Assembly (NCBI GenBank): GCA_025352795.1
Contig: JANXSF010000041.1
Location: 62,001 to 126,000, forward strand
From: Acidobacteriota bacterium
GTDB taxonomy: Bacteria; Acidobacteriota; Terriglobia; Bryobacterales; Bryobacteraceae
Reading direction: 5' to 3'
DNA: 64,000 bases
The translations under genes and the position numbers were made by a program. Under the pieces are notes generated by a model. The model saw only the letters and a program-made list of their open reading frames with translations, was not told where the DNA came from and made no database searches. Below are positions 28,298-37,808 of this stretch, one piece after another. Numbering within the stretch: the stretch's first letter is position 1; each line of letters opens with the position of its first letter.

Positions 28298-30670
28298 CTA
28301 ACGGGCGCTAACTACGGTGCGCGCTTTCACTTTCACCAGCACTGGCTCCCAACTGGCATGCAGATTTTGTTGGTTGGATCGCGTTTCTATTTGCCCGGCC
28401 AAGTAAATGAGTTGCTCCACTGGCTGTGCGGAATCTAAAGCCTCCAAGGTAAAACTTCGTTCCGTTTCGTCTTCGTTCAGCAGCACTCCGTTGAGCCCTA
28501 CATCCATCACGCGAACTCGCGGAGGGAGGTTCAATACCTGAACAGGAACACGACCACCGAATCCATTTTGACGAGTAATTTTAACTTTGATCTCAGCCGT
28601 GCCGCCTGGCTCCAGAGTGACTTCTTTGGTCCGCGCTTCTATGGTGACGTCGGCTTTTTCACTAATCGAAATCAGCTTCAATCGGTCTTCGTTACTGGCT
28701 AAATGGGTCACCTGCTTGCTGCCAGCCATCGCGGTGCCCACAACTTTCAGTGGTGTTGCCGTATCAAGATTTGCCTGCACGTCTGCACTCACCAGAATCG
28801 TCGCCGTAGTTTGACCCGCTCCCACTGTCCCCTTGGTCGCTTTCAATCCTTTGGGCAATCCCAAAAGTTGCACATTAATCGGACCTTGGAAATCGCCTAA
28901 ACGCAAAGCGGTAATCGTCAATGGAATTGACCCGCCCGCGGGCACGTTGGGGTTCCGTGGATTCACAGCCAAGCGGTAATCTGGCCGTGGTTCCCTGATA
29001 CCCAAACGATAGCCGTAGTCCAAACCACCCTGCCCTCGAACGTCGCTAATACGCACAATGTATTCGCCATCTTCGGGAACAGTAAAGTCCAGTCGGGAAT
29101 CTTTTCCGTAGGCCGGTCCGCCGTCATCATTTTTATAATACAGGCGTGTCATAGGCAAACCGTTAGGCGTGAACTGCGCTCCCGCCGGGTGAATTTGAAC
29201 TTTATAAATCGCCTTGTCAATTGCATGTGCTTCGGAACTGGTGTTGAAAAATGTCAACCGCTGACCACCAAAGTTTTCAAATCGCATATCGTCATCAGGC
29301 CCCCGGGGCAGCGCTTCAATGCGCAACACTTCCCTGCCCGCTTGCATATAATCGCCCACCCCCATACCTGTCCAACTTTGAATGCGTATCCCTGGCATGG
29401 CCGAATCATGATCCCGAAGCACCATGTTTGTTTCCACAATCGGCCTCACCACCATCTGTTCAATCGGCCGACCCTTGGCATCTAAAACTTCAATTTCCGA
29501 ATCCAGTTCCGATCCCAACCGCTTAGCATTCACGTCAATTACAAGCGCCTGCCCTTTTTTGGCTGCGAAGCGGTAATAGTGCCCATGAACATCCTTGGTG
29601 CCAATCGCGCCGTTTATAGTGACAGGCCATTGCACTTTTTGAGCAGTAGTCACGGTTAAATTATTCGCTGATGAGCGAACTTCAGGATCATCACCCAGTG
29701 CGAGTTTCACTTCATTAAATGCGTGCCCATCCATCGAGCTCGGGCGAATCATCAAAGTATCTTCACCTGCAATTGTCGGCTCGCCTTTTACCTTTAGTGA
29801 AGAATTCTCCAAGTGGTAACCAGATATTGCAACTTCCGATTCGGACCCTCTTCGCAGCCCAAGAGGAAAAACTCTCGTGGCCAATCCGAATTCACCCACC
29901 TTGAAACGATAAGTGTTCCCTGCACGTCCGCTGCGTTCGTAATCGCTGATACGAACGTAGTGAATCCCGGCTTGTTTGAATGTATGTGAAAACTGATTGG
30001 CACTGCGACCACCGTCATAACCATACTCGGCAAGGGTGTTCCCGTCTTTATCCAGAATGGCCACCACTGGTTGCAGTGAAGATCCAATCTGCATTCCTCC
30101 GTTATCGAACACCAACTTTTGGCCAGCCTTCACATTCAACTTGAAATGATCTACATCGCCGGGCTTTGAAATTGCTCCGGTCAGAATGCTTGGAAGGAAG
30201 ACTTCAAATGCACCTTCTAACGTATCGTTGGGTTCTTTGTCTGGGCTTTCACCAAAGTATGGCTCTACTAGAAAAGTACCTTCAGGAGATGTGCCTTGCG
30301 GAGTTTGCAATCGGAAGGAGACCTCACCGATTTCAGCCTCCGCTGCAATTTCCAGTTCCACTGTTACCTGATTGCGTTGCGGCAATGGACCAAGATCGAC
30401 AGTGGTTACAGTGCCATTGGAACCCAGCCTGATGTCTGGTAAATCCGGCAGTTCTTTCACTCTGACGACGCGGCCTGTGACGCCTGGTTGATTAAAGAAA
30501 ATCTTACTGGCCTTGGCAAGATTAAAACCTTCAATCGTAAGCTCAACTGTTGTGCCTCGGGCCATGCCTCGGGGTGAGATGTCGCGAATGGTGGGCGGCG
30601 TTGTGCGCTGGCCTGTCTGACCCATTGCAATGCAAGTTAGGATTACAACTGCGAAAATACATTTCTTCAT
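28298..30670 (-). CDS. Secreted PPC-domain protein of the planctomycete-type cassette
   Basis: 790 residues from ATG 30670 (MKKCIFAVVILTCIAMGQ, signal peptide). A TIG/IPT-like domain comes first (PTIRDISPRGMARGTTVELTIEGFNL). It is followed by PPC-type bacterial pre-peptidase domains: EPNDTLEGA...GDVDHFKLNVKAGQKLVFD, a second copy around YYRFAAKKGQALVIDVNA and a third near LDFTVPEDGEYIVRISD. The last 250 residues are Ig-like beta-sandwich sequence. No catalytic domain is present. Such proteins travel with DUF1501/DUF1549 genes and are thought to be surface or periplasmic binding proteins. The start lies 4 nt after the WD40-cytochrome stop. Confidence 0.85.
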   Translation of the reverse strand: MKKCIFAVVILTCIAMGQTGQRTTPPTIRDISPRGMARGTTVELTIEGFNLAKASKIFFNQPGVTGRVVRVKELPDLPDIRLGSNGTVTTVDLGPLPQRNQVTVELEIAAEAEIGEVSFRLQTPQGTSPEGTFLVEPYFGESPDKEPNDTLEGAFEVFLPSILTGAISKPGDVDHFKLNVKAGQKLVFDNGGMQIGSSLQPVVAILDKDGNTLAEYGYDGGRSANQFSHTFKQAGIHYVRISDYERSGRAGNTYRFKVGEFGLATRVFPLGLRRGSESEVAISGYHLENSSLKVKGEPTIAGEDTLMIRPSSMDGHAFNEVKLALGDDPEVRSSANNLTVTTAQKVQWPVTINGAIGTKDVHGHYYRFAAKKGQALVIDVNAKRLGSELDSEIEVLDAKGRPIEQMVVRPIVETNMVLRDHDSAMPGIRIQSWTGMGVGDYMQAGREVLRIEALPRGPDDDMRFENFGGQRLTFFNTSSEAHAIDKAIYKVQIHPAGAQFTPNGLPMTRLYYKNDDGGPAYGKDSRLDFTVPEDGEYIVRISDVRGQGGLDYGYRLGIREPRPDYRLAVNPRNPNVPAGGSIPLTITALRLGDFQGPINVQLLGLPKGLKATKGTVGAGQTTATILVSADVQANLDTATPLKVVGTAMAGSKQVTHLASNEDRLKLISISEKADVTIEARTKEVTLEPGGTAEIKVKITRQNGFGGRVPVQVLNLPPRVRVMDVGLNGVLLNEDETERSFTLEALDSAQPVEQLIYLAGQIETRSNQQNLHASWEPVLVKVKARTVVSAR

Positions 30671-30674
30671 TGTG

Positions 30675-31943
30675 CTACCTCGGTACGGCGTAAAACTGTA
30701 GACTTCCATCAAAACGGGCGGCTGCGAATCGCGAACTATCTGGCGAAAATACAAGACCATTTACCCAATCCGATTGGCCTGGATAGGCCGCCACTTCTTT
30801 CAAATCTTCGGCCAGAAAAACCTTGATGACTTTGTCAGCGCTGGTGGATACCAAATACTTTCCATCAGGCGACCAGGCAATGCGCAAAATGGAATCTTCA
30901 TGTGCGATGAGACTGTTTAACAGCGTTGCACCGCGATCAGCCAGAGTCCATAGTCGGATTGATTTATCCTGCCCCGCACCAGCAACCAATTTCCCTGTTG
31001 GATTCATGGCGATTGCGTTGATGCCGTCAGTTGCTTCGCTCATGGTGAAGAGCCTTTCACCAGTGGTGAGGTTCCAAACCTTCACCGTTCTGTCAGCGGC
31101 ACCGCTGATCAAACGTGAACTATCGGGAGTGAATGCCAGGGCGTAAACAGCATCAATATGTTCCTTCAGCGTCTTCACTTCTTTCGCTTCGGCAACGTCC
31201 CAAATCTTAATTAACTTGTCGTAACTTGCGGTTACAATCCACTTGCCATCGGGCGAAAAGCAAGCTGCGTAGATAGCATCAGTATGCCCGTTACTATGGG
31301 CGATCTCTTTACCAGAAGCCACGTTCCAAATTTTCAATTCACCCTTTCGCGCTGGAAGTCCACCGGCACCAAGCAGCAACTTTCCATCTGGTGAAAAGGC
31401 CACGGCCCGGACTGCTTCCACAAAGCCAGCCAACTTGTTTAGCAGTTTGCCTTGCCCATCGACTAAGCGGATTTCACGGTACCCACCAATCGCAAGCACT
31501 TGACCATCGCCACGCCAAGCTAGGGAATATATGTTGGATTTTACGGCAACACGCGGCACAATATTTGGAATCGCTGGTCCGATCTTTACTGTCGAAAGCT
31601 CCCCCTGCTTGGGCGCAACCGCACCATCGTCAATCCATTTACGAATCGTTTCCAGATCGCCAGCGGCTAATGTCTTGCCACCCATCGGCATGAACGGCTG
31701 CAACTTTCCCGATGTCATCAAGTACAACCGACTTTTGCTACTCTTACCGGGCACAACAATTGGGCCATGATTGCCGCCACGCATCACGCCCTCAATGCCA
31801 TCTAAATCTAGCGTGCCCATAGACACACCCTTGGCATGGCAACCGTTGCAGTTTTCTCGAAAAATAGGCAAAACGTCGCGCGTGAAGTCGGCTGCTGAAA
31901 CCGTCGCAAAGAGCGCGATCGAAACTGCAATTAGAATGCGCAT
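30675..31943 (-). CDS. Secreted cytochrome c - WD40 repeat protein
   Basis: 422 residues. Signal peptide to Ala18, then a PSCyt1-type cytochrome c domain with one CxxCH heme site (Cys32, Cys35, His36, in FRENCNGCH) and a Met-rich FMPMGG downstream as a likely sixth ligand. From about residue 120 come WD40 repeats (FSPDGKLLLGAGG, FSPDGKWIVTASYDKLIKIWD, FTPDSSRLISGAADRTVKVWN, WSPDGKYLVSTSADKVIKV) forming one beta-propeller. Heme attachment means a periplasmic protein. Its ATG shares one base with the stop of the DUF1549/DUF1553 gene (TGATG), so translation is coupled. Confidence 0.92.
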   Translation of the reverse strand: MRILIAVSIALFATVSAADFTRDVLPIFRENCNGCHAKGVSMGTLDLDGIEGVMRGGNHGPIVVPGKSSKSRLYLMTSGKLQPFMPMGGKTLAAGDLETIRKWIDDGAVAPKQGELSTVKIGPAIPNIVPRVAVKSNIYSLAWRGDGQVLAIGGYREIRLVDGQGKLLNKLAGFVEAVRAVAFSPDGKLLLGAGGLPARKGELKIWNVASGKEIAHSNGHTDAIYAACFSPDGKWIVTASYDKLIKIWDVAEAKEVKTLKEHIDAVYALAFTPDSSRLISGAADRTVKVWNLTTGERLFTMSEATDGINAIAMNPTGKLVAGAGQDKSIRLWTLADRGATLLNSLIAHEDSILRIAWSPDGKYLVSTSADKVIKVFLAEDLKEVAAYPGQSDWVNGLVFSPDSSRFAAARFDGSLQFYAVPR

Positions 31944-34393
31944 CAGTAGTTGAACAAGAACTCTTTACTTGTGAGTAAAGACCACATCATGTCTTCCAGT
32001 GCCTGTTGACGATGTTCATTTTGAACGTCACGCGTCAACTTCCCTTCCCGGGCTTTGCCCAACATCCCCAAGATCTGAGTAGCTTCTTCAGGCCGTGGAT
32101 AACGCGAATAGGCCGATAAAAACATGTGATCCAGAATCTTGCGATTACTCAGTCCAAGCTTCAACAGCAGTGCAACATACCCATCGGCGGCGCTTAATTT
32201 CTTATTCAAGGTATCGCCATTGATGACATGCAGCGCTTGGGCAATGCTTGGATCGCTGGACCGTTCCGCCGCATCGCAGATCACTCGTTCGGGTCTGCCG
32301 AAGCTGGTCAGGAACTGGTTTTGCACGCGAACATCGGGAAGTTGTATCGCTCTGGTGCCGGGGGCAAAACCGCTGAATACCGTGGGAACACCGGTGACCT
32401 GACTCATAGAATCCAGCAACACTTCAGCCGGTAACCGCTTGATGATGTACTTCGAATAGTAAGTGTTATCGTTCTGGTTGGTTGCATTTGCATCACTTGA
32501 AAGCTGGTAAATTCCGGAATTCATGATGGTCCGCACCAGCTTCTTCACATCGAATTTATTCTTGACGAAATCAGCAGTTACCGCGCTTAACAGTTCCTCA
32601 TTCGATGCCGGATTCGTAGCGCGCACATCATCCACCGGATGCACCAGCCCTCGCCCCATGAAGTTCCCCCAAACGCGATTTACAAGGGACCGCGCGAAGA
32701 ATGGATTTTTTGGATCGGTCAACCAATTGACAAAGCCAATTCGCCGGTCGTCGGTGGATGACAGCGCCATTGGTTCACCGTCAAGAGGGGCAGGCTCAAG
32801 GGGGCGCAGAAGACGGGGGTGACTTATGTCGCCAGAAGTTTTCACAAAAACAATCTGTTCGCCAGCCTGATTTCCATTCTTCACTCCAATGCGGGAAAAC
32901 ACGTTAGCCAACTGGTAATACTGCTTCTGCGTCCATTTTTCCAAAGGATGATTATGGCAGCGGGCACAGGTCAACCTTTGCCCCAGGAAGGCCTGCGTCA
33001 CATTTTCGCTCAACTCAATGGGGTCTTTATGAATGACGAAATAGTTCAACGCACCATTCGCGCGATTGCTGCCAGTGGATGTAAAAATGTCACGAGCCAC
33101 TTGGTCCCAAGGCTTGTTAACCTTTACTGAATCGCGAATCCAGTTATAGAATGACCACATGGTTTTGGTGGGCAACTTGCGGCTGGAGACAAGGAATAAA
33201 TCAGACCACTTGTATGCCCAGTAATCCACAAACTCATCGCGCTCTAACAGTTGATCAATCGCTTTTTCGCGTTTGTCCAGGGACTTGTCAGCCAAAAAGT
33301 TTTCGACTTCTTCAGCCGTGGGCAGTATTCCGGCTGCATCTAAATAGGCACGACGAAGGAAGATTTCATCCGATGCCTTGGCCGATGGAAGTAGATTCAA
33401 GCTCTTCCATTTGGCTACGGCGAGTTCATCAATGAAGTTCTTTCGTTCAAAGTTTTTGAAATCTGCGGTAGTTACTTCTTTCTCAAACGGAACCGTCACA
33501 GTGGCATATAAAACCTTGCTTTGGTAGTAGAGTGTGATTGGTGCTTCACCGCGTCCGTTCATTTTCACCAGACCGGAATCGTCAACCGTAGCTACCCCTT
33601 CGTTGTTGGAATTGTACTTCACCCAATTGGTGACGTCTTCTGTTCTACCGTCGGAATATTTCGCACGAACGACGAGTTGTTGAGATGCCCCAGGTGCCAA
33701 TATAGCTGTTGGTGGGAACACTTCCAATCTTGTAACGTCCGCTTCGTTCTGCTTCGGGGCAGGAGCTCCCGCTGCAATCCACTCTGCCAGAACGCGGTAT
33801 TCGAGCGAATCTGTTTTGAATCGTAAACCGCCCATATGTGAAATGGCGAACGTCGGCTTCAATAAAAGTAAAGAGTGCGCAGGATCTGCAACGCTGACCC
33901 TGCGACCTACACTTTGTCGCGTCAACGAATCCCAGTCCAGTTCGGGATCATAGCCGCGTAACGACAGCTTGAATCCGTTCTTACCCGACAGTGCTCCATG
34001 GCAAGCGCCTTGGTTGCAACCAGTCTTTGTCATCACCGGAATCACGTGGTTGCGAAAGCTCCATTGAAATGGCGTTTTGTAATTGCGAACGGTCACTTTC
34101 ACCGTGGCACTTAAACCATCTTTCGTCGCCTTCATGATTGCTTCGCCATCGCTTATCGGAGAGACGCGGCCATTTGCATCCACCGTGGCAATACCTGGTG
34201 CGGAACTGGACCAGCTTACGGATCGGGTCCAATCTTCCACAACAGATCCAGTGCTTAGTTCTGCCAACAATTGCTGACGGGATTCACTCGTTGCTAACTC
34301 TACCGATGCTGGAAGAATGTTCAAATTACGACTGCCCGCGGCAGCAACTGCGAGCGAAGGGACCACTAACAAAATGCAAAGGAAATGTTTCAT
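31943..34393 (-). CDS. Secreted DUF1549/DUF1553 protein with Ig-like and heme-binding motifs
   Basis: 816 residues with a signal peptide (1-19). Domain order: bacterial Ig-like (about 25-105), a heme-type segment GCNQGACHG (Cys126-x4-Cys131-His132), a second Big2-like domain (about 225-305), DUF1549 (about 325-530) and DUF1553 (about 565-810). A second, canonical CxxCH is at Cys476-Cys479-His480 (TCARCHNHP). This architecture is common in planctomycetes, verrucomicrobia and acidobacteria; function unknown, but redox activity in the periplasm is implied. Follows the DUF1501 gene by 4 nt. Confidence 0.92.
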   Translation of the reverse strand: MKHFLCILLVVPSLAVAAAGSRNLNILPASVELATSESRQQLLAELSTGSVVEDWTRSVSWSSSAPGIATVDANGRVSPISDGEAIMKATKDGLSATVKVTVRNYKTPFQWSFRNHVIPVMTKTGCNQGACHGALSGKNGFKLSLRGYDPELDWDSLTRQSVGRRVSVADPAHSLLLLKPTFAISHMGGLRFKTDSLEYRVLAEWIAAGAPAPKQNEADVTRLEVFPPTAILAPGASQQLVVRAKYSDGRTEDVTNWVKYNSNNEGVATVDDSGLVKMNGRGEAPITLYYQSKVLYATVTVPFEKEVTTADFKNFERKNFIDELAVAKWKSLNLLPSAKASDEIFLRRAYLDAAGILPTAEEVENFLADKSLDKREKAIDQLLERDEFVDYWAYKWSDLFLVSSRKLPTKTMWSFYNWIRDSVKVNKPWDQVARDIFTSTGSNRANGALNYFVIHKDPIELSENVTQAFLGQRLTCARCHNHPLEKWTQKQYYQLANVFSRIGVKNGNQAGEQIVFVKTSGDISHPRLLRPLEPAPLDGEPMALSSTDDRRIGFVNWLTDPKNPFFARSLVNRVWGNFMGRGLVHPVDDVRATNPASNEELLSAVTADFVKNKFDVKKLVRTIMNSGIYQLSSDANATNQNDNTYYSKYIIKRLPAEVLLDSMSQVTGVPTVFSGFAPGTRAIQLPDVRVQNQFLTSFGRPERVICDAAERSSDPSIAQALHVINGDTLNKKLSAADGYVALLLKLGLSNRKILDHMFLSAYSRYPRPEEATQILGMLGKAREGKLTRDVQNEHRQQALEDMMWSLLTSKEFLFNY

Positions 34394-34397
34394 CGGC

Positions 34398-35777
34398 TTA
34401 TGCGAATAACTCTTGAATTGGCTCTATACCGCGGTCAACCAAAGGAATGGGACGACCTTGTGCCCCAGGCAACTCTGTGTGGTGATCAATGCCCAGGCCT
34501 TTATAAACTGTTGCGGCAATTTCGCCTGGAGTGACTGGGCGGTCCCTGGGCATGGCTCCAATTTCATCAGAAGATCCGACGATGGTCCCGCCTTTGAGTG
34601 GACCCCCACCCATCAAAACAGTCCAGCACTGCGGCCAATGATCGCGACCGCCTGCAGGGTTCACTTTGGGTGTCCTTCCGAATTCACCAAAGCCCACCAC
34701 CATTGTGTTTGAGAGCAATCCTCGGTCCTTCAAATCTTCCAGTAAAGAGCTGTAAGCCATGTCGAAAATGGGGCCAACCAGGTCACGATAACAGGAGATA
34801 GGGCTGAACGGCTTAGACCCATGAATGTCCCAAGTAATTTCGTCGAACACTGTTTCAAACATGTTGATGGTGACGAATCGTACTCCAGCTTCAATCATTC
34901 TACGAGCCAACAAACAGCTTTGCCCAAAGCGATTGAGTCCATACTTTTCGCGGATCTTTTCCGGTTCGCGATGCAGTTCAAACGCTGCGCGAGCTTTTTC
35001 AGAAGACATCAGAGTGTAGGCTTGTTGAAATGTGGAATCCAGCAAGCGCGCGTCTTGCGATGTCTCAAATCGGTTGACTGCCTTATCCACCATGGATCGC
35101 CAATCGCGCCGCCTGTCTGTTCGAAACGCAGTTAAGTAATCTGGCGGCAGCAAATCAGGCACTCGGAAATTGGGATCGGATGGATCTGCATTCAACACAA
35201 ACGGATCAAAACTTTTTCCTAGATATCCAGCGTTCTGCCCATGAGGCATGTTGCCGCCAGTAGCCCCAATTGGACGAGGCAAAAGCATGTGGGGTGGCAC
35301 ATCGCCCTTTGGACCTTTCAGTTTCGACAACACGCAGCCGTAGTGCGGATGCTCAATGCCGCCCGTAAACAAGCGGCCAGTTTGCATCATCTGATGGCCA
35401 GTATCATGCACCGCAGCCGCCGTGTGATACACCGAACGGATCAACGAAAACTTGTCAGCATGTTTTGCCATGCGTGGAAAGTTTTCAGAAATTTCAATCC
35501 CTGCAACGTTGGTCTTGATCGGCTTGTATGGTCCACGAATTTCAATAGGAGCGTTGGGCTTCATGTCCCAAGTGTCCAGTTGAGACGGGCCGCCAATCAG
35601 CATTAGCAGAATACAATTTACGTCGGACTTAGTTGGATCGGTGGCACCTGCAGCCTTCAGATCAAACATCTGCGTAAGCCCTAGGCCAAGCGTGGAAAGC
35701 GTGCCCGCATGCAAAAAATCGCGACGCCTTGATCCATCGCAAAACTCTACGGGACGATCTGCGTCCAATCGAAACAT
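34398..35777 (-). CDS. Tat-exported DUF1501 protein (alkaline-phosphatase-like/sulfatase-like fold)
   Basis: 459 residues from ATG 35777, which follows a GGAGGA element; a TTG at 35798 is possible but less likely. A twin-arginine motif RRRDFL (17-22) precedes a hydrophobic segment (LSTLGLGLTQM), so export is by Tat. DUF1501 features: LLMLIGGPSQLDTWDMKPNAP, FSLIRSVYHTAAAVHDTGHQMMQTGR, TMVVGFGEFGRTPKVNPAGGRDHWP. DUF1501 is distantly related to sulfatases/alkaline phosphatases. First gene of the four-gene cassette with DUF1549/DUF1553, WD40-cytochrome c and PPC proteins. Confidence 0.93.
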   Translation of the reverse strand: MFRLDADRPVEFCDGSRRRDFLHAGTLSTLGLGLTQMFDLKAAGATDPTKSDVNCILLMLIGGPSQLDTWDMKPNAPIEIRGPYKPIKTNVAGIEISENFPRMAKHADKFSLIRSVYHTAAAVHDTGHQMMQTGRLFTGGIEHPHYGCVLSKLKGPKGDVPPHMLLPRPIGATGGNMPHGQNAGYLGKSFDPFVLNADPSDPNFRVPDLLPPDYLTAFRTDRRRDWRSMVDKAVNRFETSQDARLLDSTFQQAYTLMSSEKARAAFELHREPEKIREKYGLNRFGQSCLLARRMIEAGVRFVTINMFETVFDEITWDIHGSKPFSPISCYRDLVGPIFDMAYSSLLEDLKDRGLLSNTMVVGFGEFGRTPKVNPAGGRDHWPQCWTVLMGGGPLKGGTIVGSSDEIGAMPRDRPVTPGEIAATVYKGLGIDHHTELPGAQGRPIPLVDRGIEPIQELFA

Positions 35778-35849
35778 GGCTCCTCCAAACAAACTCAAGC
35801 GGATGACCTTATGCTATCGCAGTTTATACTCGAGGTTTATACTTGGGTG

Positions 35850-36387
35850 ATGCGTTACGTGCTTTTGTCCGCCCTGTTTGTCGGCACTTTGTGTGCACAA
35901 AAAATCGACACTGAATTCGACAATGCTTTAGACTTTAAGCAATTCAAAACTTTCACCATTCGCGAAGGAAAGATCAACGCCAAAAATCCCATGCTCAACA
36001 ATGAATTGGTTGAGAAACACCTTCGCAATGGGATCGCTGAACAACTGAGAGCGAAAGGATTATCGGAAGTAGAATCGAAAGGAGATTTAACCGTAACTTT
36101 TCGACTGGGTGATGGGACAGAGAAACAGACCGTTCGATCACCAGGGCAACGCGTAACCACAGTAAGGCCTAGAGGACGAGTCGTAGACCGAAATGTGGGG
36201 GGGCCGAAAACGGGTCTATGTGGATGCGAAGGATACTCTGGTGATTGACATCAAAAACAGCGCAACCAAAGAGTTGGCCTGGCGAGCAGTCTGCGTGGAT
36301 CATCAGGAAGATTCAGCCAAGCTGGAAAAACGATTGCCCAACGTGATTTTGAAGGCGTTTCAAAAATACCCACCGAAGAAAAAATAA
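35850..36387 (+). pseudogene. DUF4136 lipoprotein-like gene with a frameshift at a G7 run
   Basis: Frame 1 from ATG 35850 gives a signal peptide (VLLSALFVGTLCAQ) and the DUF4136 opening DTEFDNALDFKQFKTFTIREG, then stops at 36248 after a nonsense tail. Frame +1 from about 36196 carries the expected C-terminal half (DTLVIDIKNSATKELAWRAVC, KLEKRLPNVILKAFQKYPP). The switch is at seven consecutive G at 36197-36203; with six G the gene reads through as about 178 residues. The end of the second frame overlaps the thioesterase ATG by one base (TAATG), an arrangement expected of a functional coupled gene. This makes a sequencing error or slippage more likely than decay. DUF4136 proteins are small periplasmic or lipid-anchored proteins of unknown role. 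Confidence 0.8.
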
Positions 36388-36821
36388 TGCCACGAAAATT
36401 TAACCTTCAGGAAATTCAGGAGTTCACGAAACACATGCCCTTCAATACGCATTTGGGTATTGAAGTAATCAAAGTGCACTCCGATGGGCTGACCATCGCT
36501 CTAAATTTGCGTGATGAATTCCGCAACGTTGCCCAGGTGCTGCACGGTGGAGTAACGGCATCCATGGCCGACGCAGCAGTTGGATTGGCACTGGTGCGCC
36601 ACTTTGCGGGCACCTTGATGGTCAGCACCATTGAATTGAAAGTGAATTATTTTCGACCAGTGTGGGGAAAGAAAGTAACTGCTAGGGCAAGGTTGGTTCG
36701 CATTGGCAAACAGATTTGTGTGGGCAGTGTTGATATTCACGACGACAAAAACAAGCATGCAGGCGTGGCCCTGGTCACATACATGGTGCTTGGGCCACGT
36801 GAACTTCAAATTAAAGCTTGA
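36387..36821 (+). CDS. PaaI-type hotdog thioesterase
   Basis: 144 residues with the PaaI/DUF4442-like hotdog signature. VLHGGVTASMADAAVGLAL holds the HGG motif and the acidic Asp of the central helix; VSTIELKVNYFRPVWG is the typical beta-strand after it. Likely hydrolyses acyl-CoA thioesters, possibly aromatic acyl-CoAs. Its start overlaps the DUF4136 stop by 1 nt, and its 3' end overlaps the convergent AcuI-like gene by 11 nt. Confidence 0.9.
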   Translation: MPRKFNLQEIQEFTKHMPFNTHLGIEVIKVHSDGLTIALNLRDEFRNVAQVLHGGVTASMADAAVGLALVRHFAGTLMVSTIELKVNYFRPVWGKKVTARARLVRIGKQICVGSVDIHDDKNKHAGVALVTYMVLGPRELQIKA

Positions 36822-37806
36822 TTACGGTTCGCCCTCTTAATTGGCCTTTCAAAATTAACCGTCCAAGTTCTGGCAGATCAGCGAGCCCAGCTTCAGTAGT
36901 CATGGCATCCAACTTATCCATTGGTAAATCCAACGCTAACCGCCGCCAAATCTCTACTCGCTCACCGTACGGAACCAAAACCGAATTGATCCCCAACAGG
37001 TTCACGCCACGAAGTATAAATGGGAACACCGTTGTAGGAAGAGTCGGTCCGCCTGCCACTCCGCAAGCTGCGATAGATGCGTTGGAACACATGGTGCGGA
37101 TCAAGCCTGCCAGCGTTTCCCCGCCTACGGTATCCACTGCACCCGCCCATCTTTCCGCATCCATCGGCCGACCAGAAGGTGTCGCTAATAAACTGCGGTC
37201 GATTACTGAACCTGCCCCCAACGAGTACAGATAATTGTGTTCCCCGGCGCGGCCCGTAGATGCCACCACGTTGTATCCCAGTTTTGCCAACACAGCAACG
37301 GCTATGGATCCCACGCCACCAACCGCGCCAGTTACTGCAACATCTTTCGATGAGGGAACGAGTCCATGACGTTCCAATGCAATCACACATTGCATGGCCG
37401 TGAAGCCCGCTGTGCCAATGGCCATAGATCGCTTTAGGTGAATACCTGTGGGAAGCTTCACCAGAAAACTTGCGGGTACACGCGCCATTTGCGCCAATCC
37501 ACCCCAGTGCTTTTCACCAAGGCCCCAACCGGTGGCCAACACCTGATCGCCCACTGCGTAGTCCTCGGATTGCGATTCCACCACCGTACCGGCAAAATCA
37601 ATACCCGGCACCAGCGGGAAATTACGGATCACACCCGGTGCCCCGGTGACGGCTAAACCATCTTTATAATTGAGAGTGGAATAGGCAACAGCAATGGTGA
37701 CCTCCCCGGCTGGGAGATCGGTGATCGACACTTTTTCAATGGCGCCGACGGGTTTTCCATCAGCGCCTTCCCGAACAATAAACCCTTGAAATGTTGAATC
37801 GGCCAT
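36811..37806 (-). CDS. YhdH/AcuI-family quinone oxidoreductase (acryloyl-CoA reductase-like)
   Basis: 331 residues, medium-chain dehydrogenase without structural zinc. YSTLNYKDGLAVTGAPGVIRNFPLVPGIDFAGTV is the YhdH/YhfP signature, followed by DQVLATGWGLGEKHWGGLAQ and the NADPH fold VTGAVGGVGSIAVAVLAKLGYNV. The best characterised relatives are AcuI acryloyl-CoA reductases, which detoxify acrylate using NADPH. Two nucleotides after the start of this gene lies the stop of the NIPSNAP gene, so both are probably in one unit with NIPSNAP first. Confidence 0.92.
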   Translation of the reverse strand: MADSTFQGFIVREGADGKPVGAIEKVSITDLPAGEVTIAVAYSTLNYKDGLAVTGAPGVIRNFPLVPGIDFAGTVVESQSEDYAVGDQVLATGWGLGEKHWGGLAQMARVPASFLVKLPTGIHLKRSMAIGTAGFTAMQCVIALERHGLVPSSKDVAVTGAVGGVGSIAVAVLAKLGYNVVASTGRAGEHNYLYSLGAGSVIDRSLLATPSGRPMDAERWAGAVDTVGGETLAGLIRTMCSNASIAACGVAGGPTLPTTVFPFILRGVNLLGINSVLVPYGERVEIWRRLALDLPMDKLDAMTTEAGLADLPELGRLILKGQLRGRTVIKL

Positions 37807-37808
37807 TC

